Made by a program: the position numbers and the translations under genes. This document shows positions 1-6,641 of a DNA stretch of 34,580 bases, piece by piece. Location: assembly GCA_017308495.1 (NCBI GenBank), contig JAFKES010000086.1, forward strand, positions 1 through 34,580, written 5' to 3'. The number at the start of each line of letters is the position of its first letter. Within the stretch, counting starts at the first letter, position 1. The DNA is from Afipia sp. (GTDB lineage: Bacteria > Pseudomonadota > Alphaproteobacteria > Rhizobiales > Xanthobacteraceae). Under the pieces are notes generated by a model. It ran no database searches, was not told where the DNA came from, and saw only the letters and a list, made by a program, of their open reading frames with translations.

Positions 1-468
1 CGCCGACATGATGCCTGGATTGATATGCGGAAGCAGCCCGGTCCGCTCGAAGACAGCGCGAGCCACTTCGGCGACGTAAGAAAGCGTCGATTCGTGATTC
101 AGCCGCTTCAGTTCTTCCCGGGCTGACCTGTAGCGAAGCTCGGGCTTGTCACCCAGTGTAAAGAGCGCCTCGTGGCAACCGGCCCTTTTTCCAGCCTCCG
201 CGATCGCGACCGCTTCTTCAATCGACAGATACGGCTTCACTCCCTCGCGCGGCGCATGCGCAAACGTGCAGTAATGGCAAACATCGCGACAAAGCTGAGT
301 CAGCGGAATGAAGACCTTGGGGGAATAGGTAATCGCATCGCCATGCGCGGCATCCCGCCGCCGCGCCGCTGTGCGGAGCAATTCATCGGTCTCGTTGAGA
401 TCAACGAGTTGGTAGGCCTCCTCGCGAGAAAGGCGGCTGGTGAGCGGAATATCGAACAGCGACGTCAT
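1..468 (-). CDS. fbiC: FbiC/CofG radical SAM F0 synthase, N-terminal part (cut by window edge)
   Basis: The reverse strand reads 156 codons from ATG at 468 with no stop before the window edge. Residues 60-67 carry the radical SAM signature CRDVCHYC (C-x3-C-x2-C), followed by TFAHAPREG. This is the form seen in the CofG half of 7,8-didemethyl-8-hydroxy-5-deazariboflavin (F0) synthase. F0 synthase condenses tyrosine with the flavin precursor 5-amino-6-ribitylamino-uracil to give the deazaflavin chromophore of F420. The start codon overlaps the cofC stop as TGATG, so it is the last gene seen of the F420 operon and probably translationally coupled. Whether the protein continues into a CofH domain, as in the fused FbiC, or stands alone as CofG lies outside the window. 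The family call is firm; the symbol is provisional for that reason. Confidence 0.93.
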   Translation of the reverse strand, partial: MTSLFDIPLTSRLSREEAYQLVDLNETDELLRTAARRRDAAHGDAITYSPKVFIPLTQLCRDVCHYCTFAHAPREGVKPYLSIEEAVAIAEAGKRAGCHEALFTLGDKPELRYRSAREELKRLNHESTLSYVAEVARAVFERTGLLPHINPGIMSA

Positions 469-1160
469 CAGAACAACCTCAGTGGAGCAGGCGCATTTAC
501 GATGCCGAAGCGCTCGGCGATATTAACCTCATCGAGGAAGGATCCTGTCAGGCCCATACCCTCCCGCGAAGTCAGGTAGGACCCGAAGTCGAGCGGGCAA
601 TCTATATCTTTGCCAATTCCGTTCGACTTCAGGACGCTGCAACCCAATCGACGCTCGCGAGCCAGATCGCGGTGCGCCCGGAAGCTCTCTTTGCCGTATT
701 GCGGTTGAAGCAGATCGGAAGATCTCATCGCCAGCGCATTGGTGCCGCCGTCAGACAGCGCCGGGACGAGCACAATTGGCGTGTGATCCAGCAAGGTGAT
801 GACGTTCTCGAAATCTCTCGGTCTCGCGAACGGAATATCCGCCGGCACCACCAAAACCCTCCGGTCGTACGACCGGAAGGCGTCAAGTCCGCGCTGAACG
901 GCTTGATTGACGCCCGCCTCGGTTGCATCGAAAATCGTTGCCGCGCCGAAACTCTTCGCGATCGAGAAGGCCTCAGGATCTGCGCTCACAACGGCGACCC
1001 CATCGACCGTACTGGTTGCTCGAAGGTTGTCAAGAACGTCACGCAACATGGTTTGCGCCAGCTTCGCCCGCTCTTCGTCGAACAGCACCTCCCGCAGCCG
1101 GCTCTTCGCCTGACTGAATCTCTTGACCGGCACCAGTGCCCAGGTTTCAGAATGGGGCAT
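468..1160 (-). CDS. cofC: CofC, phospholactate/phosphoenolpyruvate-type guanylyltransferase
   Basis: This 230-residue protein begins WALVPVKRFSQAKSRL, the N-terminal nucleotide-binding stretch of the CofC family. VVPADIPFARP and VPALSDGGTNAL follow. CofC activates a phosphorylated C3 acid with GTP to give the guanylylated donor that CofD transfers to F0. The start is placed at the ATG at 1160, not at the in-frame start at 1202, because it follows GAGAGAG and lies just after the cofD stop; the longer form would overlap cofD by 34 bp. The stop overlaps the fbiC start (TGATG). Whether the donor is 2-phospholactate, phosphoenolpyruvate or 3-phosphoglycerate cannot be read from sequence alone. The family assignment is secure. 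Confidence 0.93.
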   Translation of the reverse strand: MPHSETWALVPVKRFSQAKSRLREVLFDEERAKLAQTMLRDVLDNLRATSTVDGVAVVSADPEAFSIAKSFGAATIFDATEAGVNQAVQRGLDAFRSYDRRVLVVPADIPFARPRDFENVITLLDHTPIVLVPALSDGGTNALAMRSSDLLQPQYGKESFRAHRDLARERRLGCSVLKSNGIGKDIDCPLDFGSYLTSREGMGLTGSFLDEVNIAERFGIVNAPAPLRLF

Positions 1161-1168
1161 CGACTCTC

Positions 1169-2107
1169 TCAGCTTTTGAAATGACCAAGGAATTTGAGGC
1201 ACTCTGCGGCCAGCCCGATGCGGTCATCTTTCGAGCGCATGACCGTGCCGGTCACGTGAACGGGAATATCGATCTGCGGCGCCTCGGCCTCGTCGACGCT
1301 GTCGATCACAAGACCATCGAGGAACGGATAATGCTTCACGATCGAGGCGCAATTGGTCGCGACACCGAGTTCGTTCATGATCTTCGCCGTCGGGCCCTTG
1401 ACCGCCTGCCCCCCGACCAGCGGCGACACCGCAACGATAGGTGCATCGCTCGCCTCCAGCGCAGAAGCGATACCTGGAACCGCAAGGATCGGATCTATGC
1501 TGAGATACGGATTGGACGGGCAAACGATGATGCCTTCCGCTGCCGCGATCGCATCGAGCACCGCAGCGGTCGCGGCTCCTCCGCCGTGATTGTCAAACTC
1601 GATGCGCTGGACTTCCGGCCGGGCCTGTAGCTCGACGAAATAGCGCTGAAACGGCAGTCGACCGGCGGTCGTGACCACGATCGTCGCGAATGGGTGGTCG
1701 GTCATCGGCAGAATGCGCGCTGGTATCTTCACGCGCGATGACAGCTCTTCTGTGAACTCGGTCAGTGATACGCCCGCGCGCAACGCACGCGAACGAAGGA
1801 CATGCAAAGCAAGGTCACAATCGCCCAGGCGAAACCAGGTCTCTCCTGAGAGACCTGCGAGCGCCTCCATGAAATTCCAACTCTCGCCCGCACGGCCCCA
1901 ACCGCGCTCCTCGTCAGCCAGTTCGCCGAGCGTATAGACGACCGTATCGAGGTCAGGCGAGATGGCCAGGCCAAGATGGTCGAAATCATCGCCCGTGTTG
2001 ACAACGACGGTCAGCCTCTCGCCGAGCAGCCGATTTAGACCATAGGCGAGCTTTGCGCCTCCCACGCCGCCACACAGCGCGACAATGCCTTTTTCCGGAC
2101 GGGTCAT
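1169..2107 (-). CDS. cofD: CofD/FbiA, phospholactate-type transferase to F0
   Basis: The protein has 312 residues, the normal CofD/FbiA length. Residues 13-20 are GGVGGAKL, the glycine-rich start typical of the family. VVNTGDDFDHLGL, CPSNPYLSIDPIL and VSPLVGGQAVKGP follow, all hallmarks of CofD. The enzyme transfers the phosphoacyl group from the GTP-activated C3 acid made by CofC onto F0, giving F420-0 or its dehydro form. Its start overlaps the stop of cofE by ATGA and its stop lies 8 bp before the chosen cofC start, so cofE-cofD-cofC-fbiC read as one transcript. Nothing looks damaged. Confidence 0.96.
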   Translation of the reverse strand: MTRPEKGIVALCGGVGGAKLAYGLNRLLGERLTVVVNTGDDFDHLGLAISPDLDTVVYTLGELADEERGWGRAGESWNFMEALAGLSGETWFRLGDCDLALHVLRSRALRAGVSLTEFTEELSSRVKIPARILPMTDHPFATIVVTTAGRLPFQRYFVELQARPEVQRIEFDNHGGGAATAAVLDAIAAAEGIIVCPSNPYLSIDPILAVPGIASALEASDAPIVAVSPLVGGQAVKGPTAKIMNELGVATNCASIVKHYPFLDGLVIDSVDEAEAPQIDIPVHVTGTVMRSKDDRIGLAAECLKFLGHFKS

Positions 2108-2877
2108 CGGAACATGTCCTGGCTTTTCGGGCGAGCCAGAGCCAAGGCCGGCGAACTCGGTCCGCTCAGCTTGAGGCCGCGGACCAGAATGACCGGAAGA
2201 CCCGCACTCGCCTGCCCCATCAGCAGCGAAGCAGCGCTTGAGATTTCATCTGCAATTGCGATTTCCGTCACGCGCATGGCGCGCCCGAACATGTCGGCGA
2301 CGCCGATCTGGCTCAGCAGGGACGGTATGCCGGCCGCTCCCAGCGCGACGCCGACAACCCCGTTGCGCCACGGCCGGCCAAAGCTGTCATTTATGACGAT
2401 GCCAAGCTCGAGCGCACCGTCTGCATCCAGTGAGGCTTTCAGTTGCCGCGCCGAGCCGTCGGGATCTTCTGGCAGAAGCAAGACCCGCTCCTCGCCATCG
2501 CGATGCTCGATATTTGACTGATCGATACCGGCGTTGGCCATGACGAAACCGAGCCGGTGCGCAGCTATCACGACGTTGGGGCGGGTCTTCACCACCTCTT
2601 CGGACTCGCTGAGAACAATCTCGAGAAATCGGGCATCCTTGCCCACACTCTCAGCCAGCACCCGGGCCCGGACCGAAGGCTCTACGTCAGCTAATCGCAC
2701 GTAGCGGCCTTCGGCCTTTGAGACGACCTTCTGAGCCAGGACCAGGATGTCGCCCCGCTGGAGCTTCAAGTCCATCCCAGCCAATGCCTGTCGGATGAGC
2801 CCCGCAAGATCATCTCCCGGCTCGACATGTGGAATGCCTTCCAGGGCGATGTATTCGACGCGGTGTCCGACAGACAT
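2104..2877 (-). CDS. cofE: CofE, coenzyme F420-0:L-glutamate ligase (single domain)
   Basis: The 257-residue product matches the CofE/FbiB ligase domain from end to end. It shows GDILVLAQKVVSKAEGR near residues 43-59, RPNVVIAAHRLGFVMANAGIDQSN in the middle, and VINDSFGRPWRNG and EIAIADEISSAA further on. The enzyme adds one or more glutamates to F420-0 using GTP. Mycobacterial FbiB is about 450 residues because a C-terminal nitroreductase-like FMN domain reduces dehydro-F420-0. That domain is absent here: the protein stops soon after the ligase part. The gene starts 3 bp after the upstream oxidoreductase stop and overlaps cofD by ATGA. Confidence 0.95.
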   Translation of the reverse strand: MSVGHRVEYIALEGIPHVEPGDDLAGLIRQALAGMDLKLQRGDILVLAQKVVSKAEGRYVRLADVEPSVRARVLAESVGKDARFLEIVLSESEEVVKTRPNVVIAAHRLGFVMANAGIDQSNIEHRDGEERVLLLPEDPDGSARQLKASLDADGALELGIVINDSFGRPWRNGVVGVALGAAGIPSLLSQIGVADMFGRAMRVTEIAIADEISSAASLLMGQASAGLPVILVRGLKLSGPSSPALALARPKSQDMFR

Positions 2878-2880
2878 GGA

Positions 2881-3540
2881 TCAGGCCACCGACTTTGGCG
2901 ACAGACCGGTGATGCGAATGCCGGCGCCGGGGACCTTGTATCGCCGATTGATCCCGATCAACACAGACGTCAGCGCCTCGGCGGCTGCCGAATTTGCAAG
3001 CACCCCACCATCAATCCCGGCGGTCGCAACCTCATTTGCGAGACCGATCACCATGTCGCGGGCTTCCTTGTCATCACTGAATACCAGCACGTCACAATCC
3101 GCCTTGCCGCCCTGGTGCAACTTGGCCGCCCCGACATTGTGGAAGGCGGAAACCACCCGCACACCGGCGCCGAGCAGTTGCTGCGCAATCTGGGCCGCCG
3201 AGCCAGCAGCCGGAAGCTGGACAACCGACACCTTGGGCGGGACCAGCGGCACGGCCGCGTCGACGACAATCTTGCCCTGCACCACGTCCTTCACCTCGGT
3301 CAAGGTCGTCTCATGACTCGCGAACGGCACCGCGACCACGACAATATCGGCCGCCTTGGCCGCGCTGACATTGTCGTTGCCGGAGACCTCACCTGACATC
3401 GTATCGGCTGCGGACTTTGCCTTCTCGGCGGAGCGAGAACCGAGGATAACCTTGTAACCAGCCGCAAGCCAACATTTGGCGAGGCCCGATCCCAGGTCTC
3501 CGGTGCCTCCAAGGATGGCGATTGTCGGTTTTGCGCTCAT
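2881..3540 (-). CDS. npdG: NADPH:F420 oxidoreductase (Fno/NpdG family)
   Basis: This 219-residue Rossmann protein starts MSAKPTIAILGGTGDLGSGL and continues to VILGSRSAEKA. These are the dinucleotide loop and the Ser-Arg-Ser patch that reads the NADPH 2'-phosphate in Fno/NpdG enzymes. VVVAVPFASHE, VDAAVPLVPP and VSAFHNVGA follow as in that family. The enzyme exchanges hydride between NADPH and F420, so it would supply F420H2 to the LLM oxidoreductase of this cluster, or reoxidise it. The ATG at 3540 is chosen because homology begins there and AAAGG lies about 10 bp upstream; the longer reading frame overlaps the upstream gene. It sits between the YcsF-like gene (19 bp) and cofE (3 bp). The physiological direction is inferred. 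Confidence 0.88.
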   Translation of the reverse strand: MSAKPTIAILGGTGDLGSGLAKCWLAAGYKVILGSRSAEKAKSAADTMSGEVSGNDNVSAAKAADIVVVAVPFASHETTLTEVKDVVQGKIVVDAAVPLVPPKVSVVQLPAAGSAAQIAQQLLGAGVRVVSAFHNVGAAKLHQGGKADCDVLVFSDDKEARDMVIGLANEVATAGIDGGVLANSAAAEALTSVLIGINRRYKVPGAGIRITGLSPKSVA

Positions 3541-3559
3541 TTCTGCGAAGCCTTTCAAG

Positions 3560-4336
3560 CTAGTCGAGGGACATATTGGTGAGAGGAACAAGTTTGACGC
3601 CGGCCTTTTCCAGGCCCGCCCTGACCGCGCGCGCGGTCACAACGCCCGTCGGCTCATCGCCATGGACGCAGAGGGTGTGAGCCTTGCATTTGATCTTCTT
3701 GCCGTTCCGCGACGTGATGGTGTTGTTGAGAACCATATCTAACACCTGCTGGGTCGCAACGGCGGCATCTTTGATGACCGAGCCGGGAATTTTACGCGAG
3801 ATCAGATTGCCATCATCGTCGTACTGGCGATCGCAGAAACCCTCCAGAGCAACGCGAAGACCGAGGCTCCGGCCGGCTTTCTCCATCTCCGAGCCGCCGA
3901 GCGCAACATAGATGATGCTGGGGTCGACGGCCTTGATGGCGCGCCCGATGGCAAGCGCATAGTCAGCGTCTTCGGCCGCCATGTTGTTCAATGCCCCGTG
4001 CGGCTTGAGGTGCGTCACGCGCTCCCCCTCATATGCAGCCATCGCCTGCAGCGCACCGATCTGGTAGGCCACCATGTATTCGAGATCATCCGGACGCATA
4101 TCGATGCGCCGGCGTCCGAACCCCCACAAATCATTGAAACCGGGATGCGCGCCAATCGTAACGCCCAGACGCTTGGCTTCGCGAACGATGTTGCGCATAA
4201 TTCGCGGATCGCCGGCATGGAAACCGCAAGCGATGTTCGCCGAGCCGATCACCTCCAGGATGCCGGCATCGTCGCCAATGTCATAGGCGCCAAAGCCCTC
4301 GGCCATGTCGGCATTCAGGTTGATTGTCACAGTCAT
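3560..4336 (-). CDS. LamB/YcsF family (5-oxoprolinase subunit A-like) hydrolase
   Basis: The 258-residue product has the LamB/YcsF landmarks: SANIACGFHAGDP, GAHPGFNDLWGFGRR, HLKPHGALNN, EGFCDRQY and CVHGDEPTG. Family member PxpA works with PxpB and PxpC to open 5-oxoproline, a cyclic amide, using ATP. No pxpB or pxpC is visible here. The usual N-terminal NCDLGE-type motif reads NADMAE (Asn, Ala, Asp, Met, Ala, Glu), so the active site may differ. The gene is first in the F420 operon, which argues for a task on a catabolic intermediate, perhaps a lactam, rather than housekeeping. The ATG at 4336 is preferred over 4351 because GGGAGGG sits just upstream of it. Family is firm; substrate unknown. 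Confidence 0.85.
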   Translation of the reverse strand: MTVTINLNADMAEGFGAYDIGDDAGILEVIGSANIACGFHAGDPRIMRNIVREAKRLGVTIGAHPGFNDLWGFGRRRIDMRPDDLEYMVAYQIGALQAMAAYEGERVTHLKPHGALNNMAAEDADYALAIGRAIKAVDPSIIYVALGGSEMEKAGRSLGLRVALEGFCDRQYDDDGNLISRKIPGSVIKDAAVATQQVLDMVLNNTITSRNGKKIKCKAHTLCVHGDEPTGVVTARAVRAGLEKAGVKLVPLTNMSLD

Positions 4337-4379
4337 TCGCCGCCCTCCCATCTGAGCGCCAGCGTGAAGCGCACGGTAA

Positions 4380-4403
4380 CGTACTATTGTTGGTAAGACA
4401 ATA
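4380..4403 (-). promoter_or_regulatory. Candidate operator upstream of the F420 operon
   Basis: A perfect inverted repeat TATTGT-N7-ACAATA spans 4385-4403. Overlapping it, 4380-4393 reads CCAACAATAGTACG on the minus strand, a 14-mer repeated with 12 of 14 matches before the CoA-transferase operon (15368-15381) and with 10 of 14 before the ammonia-lyase gene (4497-4510). It lies 43 bp upstream of the YcsF-like start, in a usual operator position. The local GntR/UTRA protein is the natural candidate to bind it, but that is inference. No convincing -35/-10 pair was assigned. Confidence 0.45.
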
Positions 4404-4496
4404 TCAATTTACCCGATCATCCTTGTTTTCGTTCCTGCCGAGAGCGAAGTCCAGAGCTGAAATTGGTCGCGCGCGATTTCATATTGAACCATCATC

Positions 4497-4510
4497 CCAA
4501 TGATAGTATC
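4497..4510 (+). promoter_or_regulatory. Candidate regulatory site upstream of the ammonia-lyase gene
   Basis: CCAATGATAGTATC on the plus strand matches the motif before the divergent F420 operon at 10 of 14 positions and contains the palindrome GATA-G-TATC (4502-4510). It is 93 bp upstream of the lyase start and has the same orientation relative to its gene as the other two copies. The 4337-4603 interval holds both divergent control regions and no gene. Confidence 0.35.
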
Positions 4511-4603
4511 TATTCTTGGCACGGGCAAGCGAGCTGTCCACGCGGCCACGCTTCGACCCCGCCTTCCAGCACCATGAAACTGTTATCGCAAAGGTCGGTC
4601 TGA

Positions 4604-5797
4604 ATGTTCCTGTCGAACGCAAGCCCCTCGTACAATCAGGCACTCGACGCGGCCGACGCCGCGACCCTGTCGCGAGACCAAGCAAACGAAGTCGAGCGTT
4701 TTCTCACCTTCCGCAAGAACCACGCCGCGACGCCGCTGACGTCGTTGCCGGCTCTGGCGCGCGAGCTTGGCGTGGGATCGGTCCACATCAAGGACGAGTC
4801 GCACCGCCTTGGTCTCGGGAGCTTCAAGGCACTCGGCGGATCCTACGCCGTGGTGAAGTTACTGCTGGAGACGGCAAGCAGCAAGCTTGGCCGCGCCGTG
4901 GACGTCAGCGAGCTGGACAAGCCTGAGGTGCGCGACATCGCGAGCCGCCTGACGGTGGCCTGCGCGACCGACGGCAATCACGGCCGCTCCGTCGCCGCGG
5001 GCGCGCAAATGGTCGGAGCCAAAGCAGTCATCTTCGTGCATTCGGGCGTGAGCGACGAACGCGTGGCCGCCATCGCCAATTTCGGGGCGGAGATCTATCG
5101 CGTTCCGGGCACCTACGACGATTCCGTGTCGGTGGCCGAACAGGTCTCCCGGGACAATCAATGGATGGTCGTCTCCGACACGTCGTGGCCGGGCTACGAG
5201 CGCATTCCCGGGCTGGTCATGCAGGGTTATACGGCCATGCTCAATGAAATCGTCCGTGAGCTGCCAGAACCACCGACTCATGTCTTTGTTCAGGCCGGAG
5301 TTGGCGGCCTCGCGGCGGCCGTAGCCGGATATTTCGACATCGTGTTCGGCAAGAACCGCCCGAAGTTTATCGTGGTCGAGCCGGATCGTGCGGCCTGCCT
5401 GTACGAGAGCGCGCTGGCGGACAAGCCGACCAAGATCGCCCATGGCGAACCGACGATCATGGCGATGCTGGAGTGCTATGAGCCCTCGCTCGTGGCATGG
5501 CGTATCCTTGCAAAGAAGGCCGATGCGTTCATGACGGTCGGCGAAGAAGATGCCGCAGCGGCCATGCGCCGGCTGGCTCGTCCCGCCAAGGGAGATCCGG
5601 CCATCGTTGCCGGCGAGAGCGGAGCCGCGGGCCTGGCAGGGCTGTGCGAAGCAGTTGGCAGCAGTTCGACCCGCTCGTCGCTCGAGTTGAATGAAACCTC
5701 CCGCGTGCTTCTCATCAACACCGAGGGGGCAACGGATCAAAAGCGCTACGAAGACATCGTGGGTTCGTCGCCCGCGAAGGTTCTTGCGTCCAACTGA
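4604..5797 (+). CDS. Diaminopropionate ammonia-lyase-like PLP enzyme
   Basis: This 397-residue fold-type II PLP enzyme resembles diaminopropionate ammonia-lyase (E. coli YgeX, DpaL). Residues 72-80 read GSFKALGGS, placing the Schiff-base lysine at Lys75. ACATDGNHGRSVA near residue 120 is the substrate-binding loop, and QAGVGGLAAAV near 231-241 is the glycine loop that holds the PLP phosphate. The known reaction converts 2,3-diaminopropionate to pyruvate and two ammonia molecules by alpha,beta-elimination; relatives can act on other beta-substituted alanines. It is the only plus-strand gene of the catabolic cluster and diverges from the F420 operon. AAAGG lies about 10 bp before the ATG. The enzyme class is firm; the true substrate here is open. 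Confidence 0.88.
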   Translation: MFLSNASPSYNQALDAADAATLSRDQANEVERFLTFRKNHAATPLTSLPALARELGVGSVHIKDESHRLGLGSFKALGGSYAVVKLLLETASSKLGRAVDVSELDKPEVRDIASRLTVACATDGNHGRSVAAGAQMVGAKAVIFVHSGVSDERVAAIANFGAEIYRVPGTYDDSVSVAEQVSRDNQWMVVSDTSWPGYERIPGLVMQGYTAMLNEIVRELPEPPTHVFVQAGVGGLAAAVAGYFDIVFGKNRPKFIVVEPDRAACLYESALADKPTKIAHGEPTIMAMLECYEPSLVAWRILAKKADAFMTVGEEDAAAAMRRLARPAKGDPAIVAGESGAAGLAGLCEAVGSSSTRSSLELNETSRVLLINTEGATDQKRYEDIVGSSPAKVLASN

Positions 5798-5827
5798 CGC
5801 GCTGCAGCTCGTCGTCAACCGACCAGA

Positions 5828-5855
5828 AGCGCTCCAGGTCACTTCCTGGAGCGCT
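5828..5855. terminator. Strong hairpin between convergent genes, bidirectional terminator candidate
   Basis: AGCGCTCCAGG (5828-5838) pairs perfectly with CCTGGAGCGCT (5845-5855) around a six-base loop. It lies between the convergent lyase (+) and gntR (-) genes, and the gntR stop codon (5839-5841) is inside the loop. Neither side has a long T run, so it may be a weak or Rho-assisted terminator, or a mRNA 3'-end stabiliser. Confidence 0.55.
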
Positions 5856-6585
5856 CAATCAAATCCGATCGGAGCGCAAAGCAGTTGCGGTGATAGTGGA
5901 TATCGGCGACATACACGGCAATGCCGTTGTTGTCGATCAGCACAAGACGGCAGTCGGCGGTGGGTTCACCCAGACCGATTTTAAGCAGTTCGGCCGTCTC
6001 GGGATCAGCCACTCCGATCGTCACGACCTGAGGCGCATGGACGATGGTGATATCGTCCATCTCCATGATTTTGGTGATCGCGGCGCTATGCGTAAAGCGC
6101 TTGCGATCTTTGGCATACAGGTTGCGTGCGATATAGAGATTGACGACAGAGAACGGCTCGTCGTCGTTGTACTGCACGCTGCGCAGGAAAGTATAGCCAT
6201 CGGCCAGCCGCCCCTCGTTAGCGGCAAGCTGCGGCGGCTCAACATCCTCTTCGATGTAGACCCGCTTGAGGATGTTACTCCTGACTGAGTCGACCATCGA
6301 CTCGATGTCGTTGGCCAGATTGAGCCAGTGGCGATTCTTGGGTCGCCCGGACACGAACGTGCCGCGCCCCTGTTGCGCGTCAAGCAGCCCTTCGCTACGC
6401 AGCATCTCGATGGCCTGGCGGATCGTGACCCGGGCTACGCCGAACTCGCTCTCGAGCTCCTCGATGGTCGAGATCTTCTCGCCCTCGCGCCAACGTCCCG
6501 CCTCGACGCGCTGACGCATGACCGAGGCCACCTGGACATAGAGCGGCACCCGGCTGCGTTCATAATTTGGGACTAACTTATTCAT
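5839..6585 (-). CDS. GntR-family regulator, HutC/UTRA subfamily
   Basis: The 248-residue protein has an N-terminal winged helix (about residues 10-75: VPLYVQVASVMRQRVEAGRW, ISTIEELESEFGVARVTIRQ, GRGTFVSG) and a C-terminal UTRA ligand domain. Such proteins usually repress catabolic operons and release DNA when a pathway metabolite binds. The ATG at 6585 (MNKLVPNYERSRVP) is chosen because homology begins there; the reading frame opens 60 bp earlier, at the molybdenum hydroxylase stop. It follows the hydroxylase operon by 56 bp, so it may be read from that transcript and also from its own promoter, which has inverted repeats. Likely regulator of the F420-linked cluster (inference from position). 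Confidence 0.9.
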   Translation of the reverse strand: MNKLVPNYERSRVPLYVQVASVMRQRVEAGRWREGEKISTIEELESEFGVARVTIRQAIEMLRSEGLLDAQQGRGTFVSGRPKNRHWLNLANDIESMVDSVRSNILKRVYIEEDVEPPQLAANEGRLADGYTFLRSVQYNDDEPFSVVNLYIARNLYAKDRKRFTHSAAITKIMEMDDITIVHAPQVVTIGVADPETAELLKIGLGEPTADCRLVLIDNNGIAVYVADIHYHRNCFALRSDLIERSRK

Positions 6586-6601
6586 GTTAGCACCATAGTA
6601 T
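6573..6601 (-). promoter_or_regulatory. Inverted repeat at the gntR start, autoregulation candidate
   Basis: CTAAC (6573-6577) and GTTAG (6586-6590) form an inverted repeat that straddles the gntR start codon. ATAGTAT follows at 6595-6601, the same core as in the motif upstream of the ammonia-lyase gene. The position would let the regulator block its own expression, but the match beyond the core is weak. Confidence 0.3.
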
Positions 6602-6641
6602 ATTTTCACCCGCGGCGCGAGTTTTATCGGCGGGGCCCCCG

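Noticed and set aside
672-1184. Long plus-strand open frame opposite cofC
   Set aside because: Shadow of cofC/cofD codons; no ribosome site and Arg-rich translation without family resemblance.
4859-5842. 327-residue minus-strand frame opposite the ammonia-lyase
   Set aside because: Lies fully within a clear PLP enzyme gene on the other strand; composition typical of antisense frames in GC-rich DNA.
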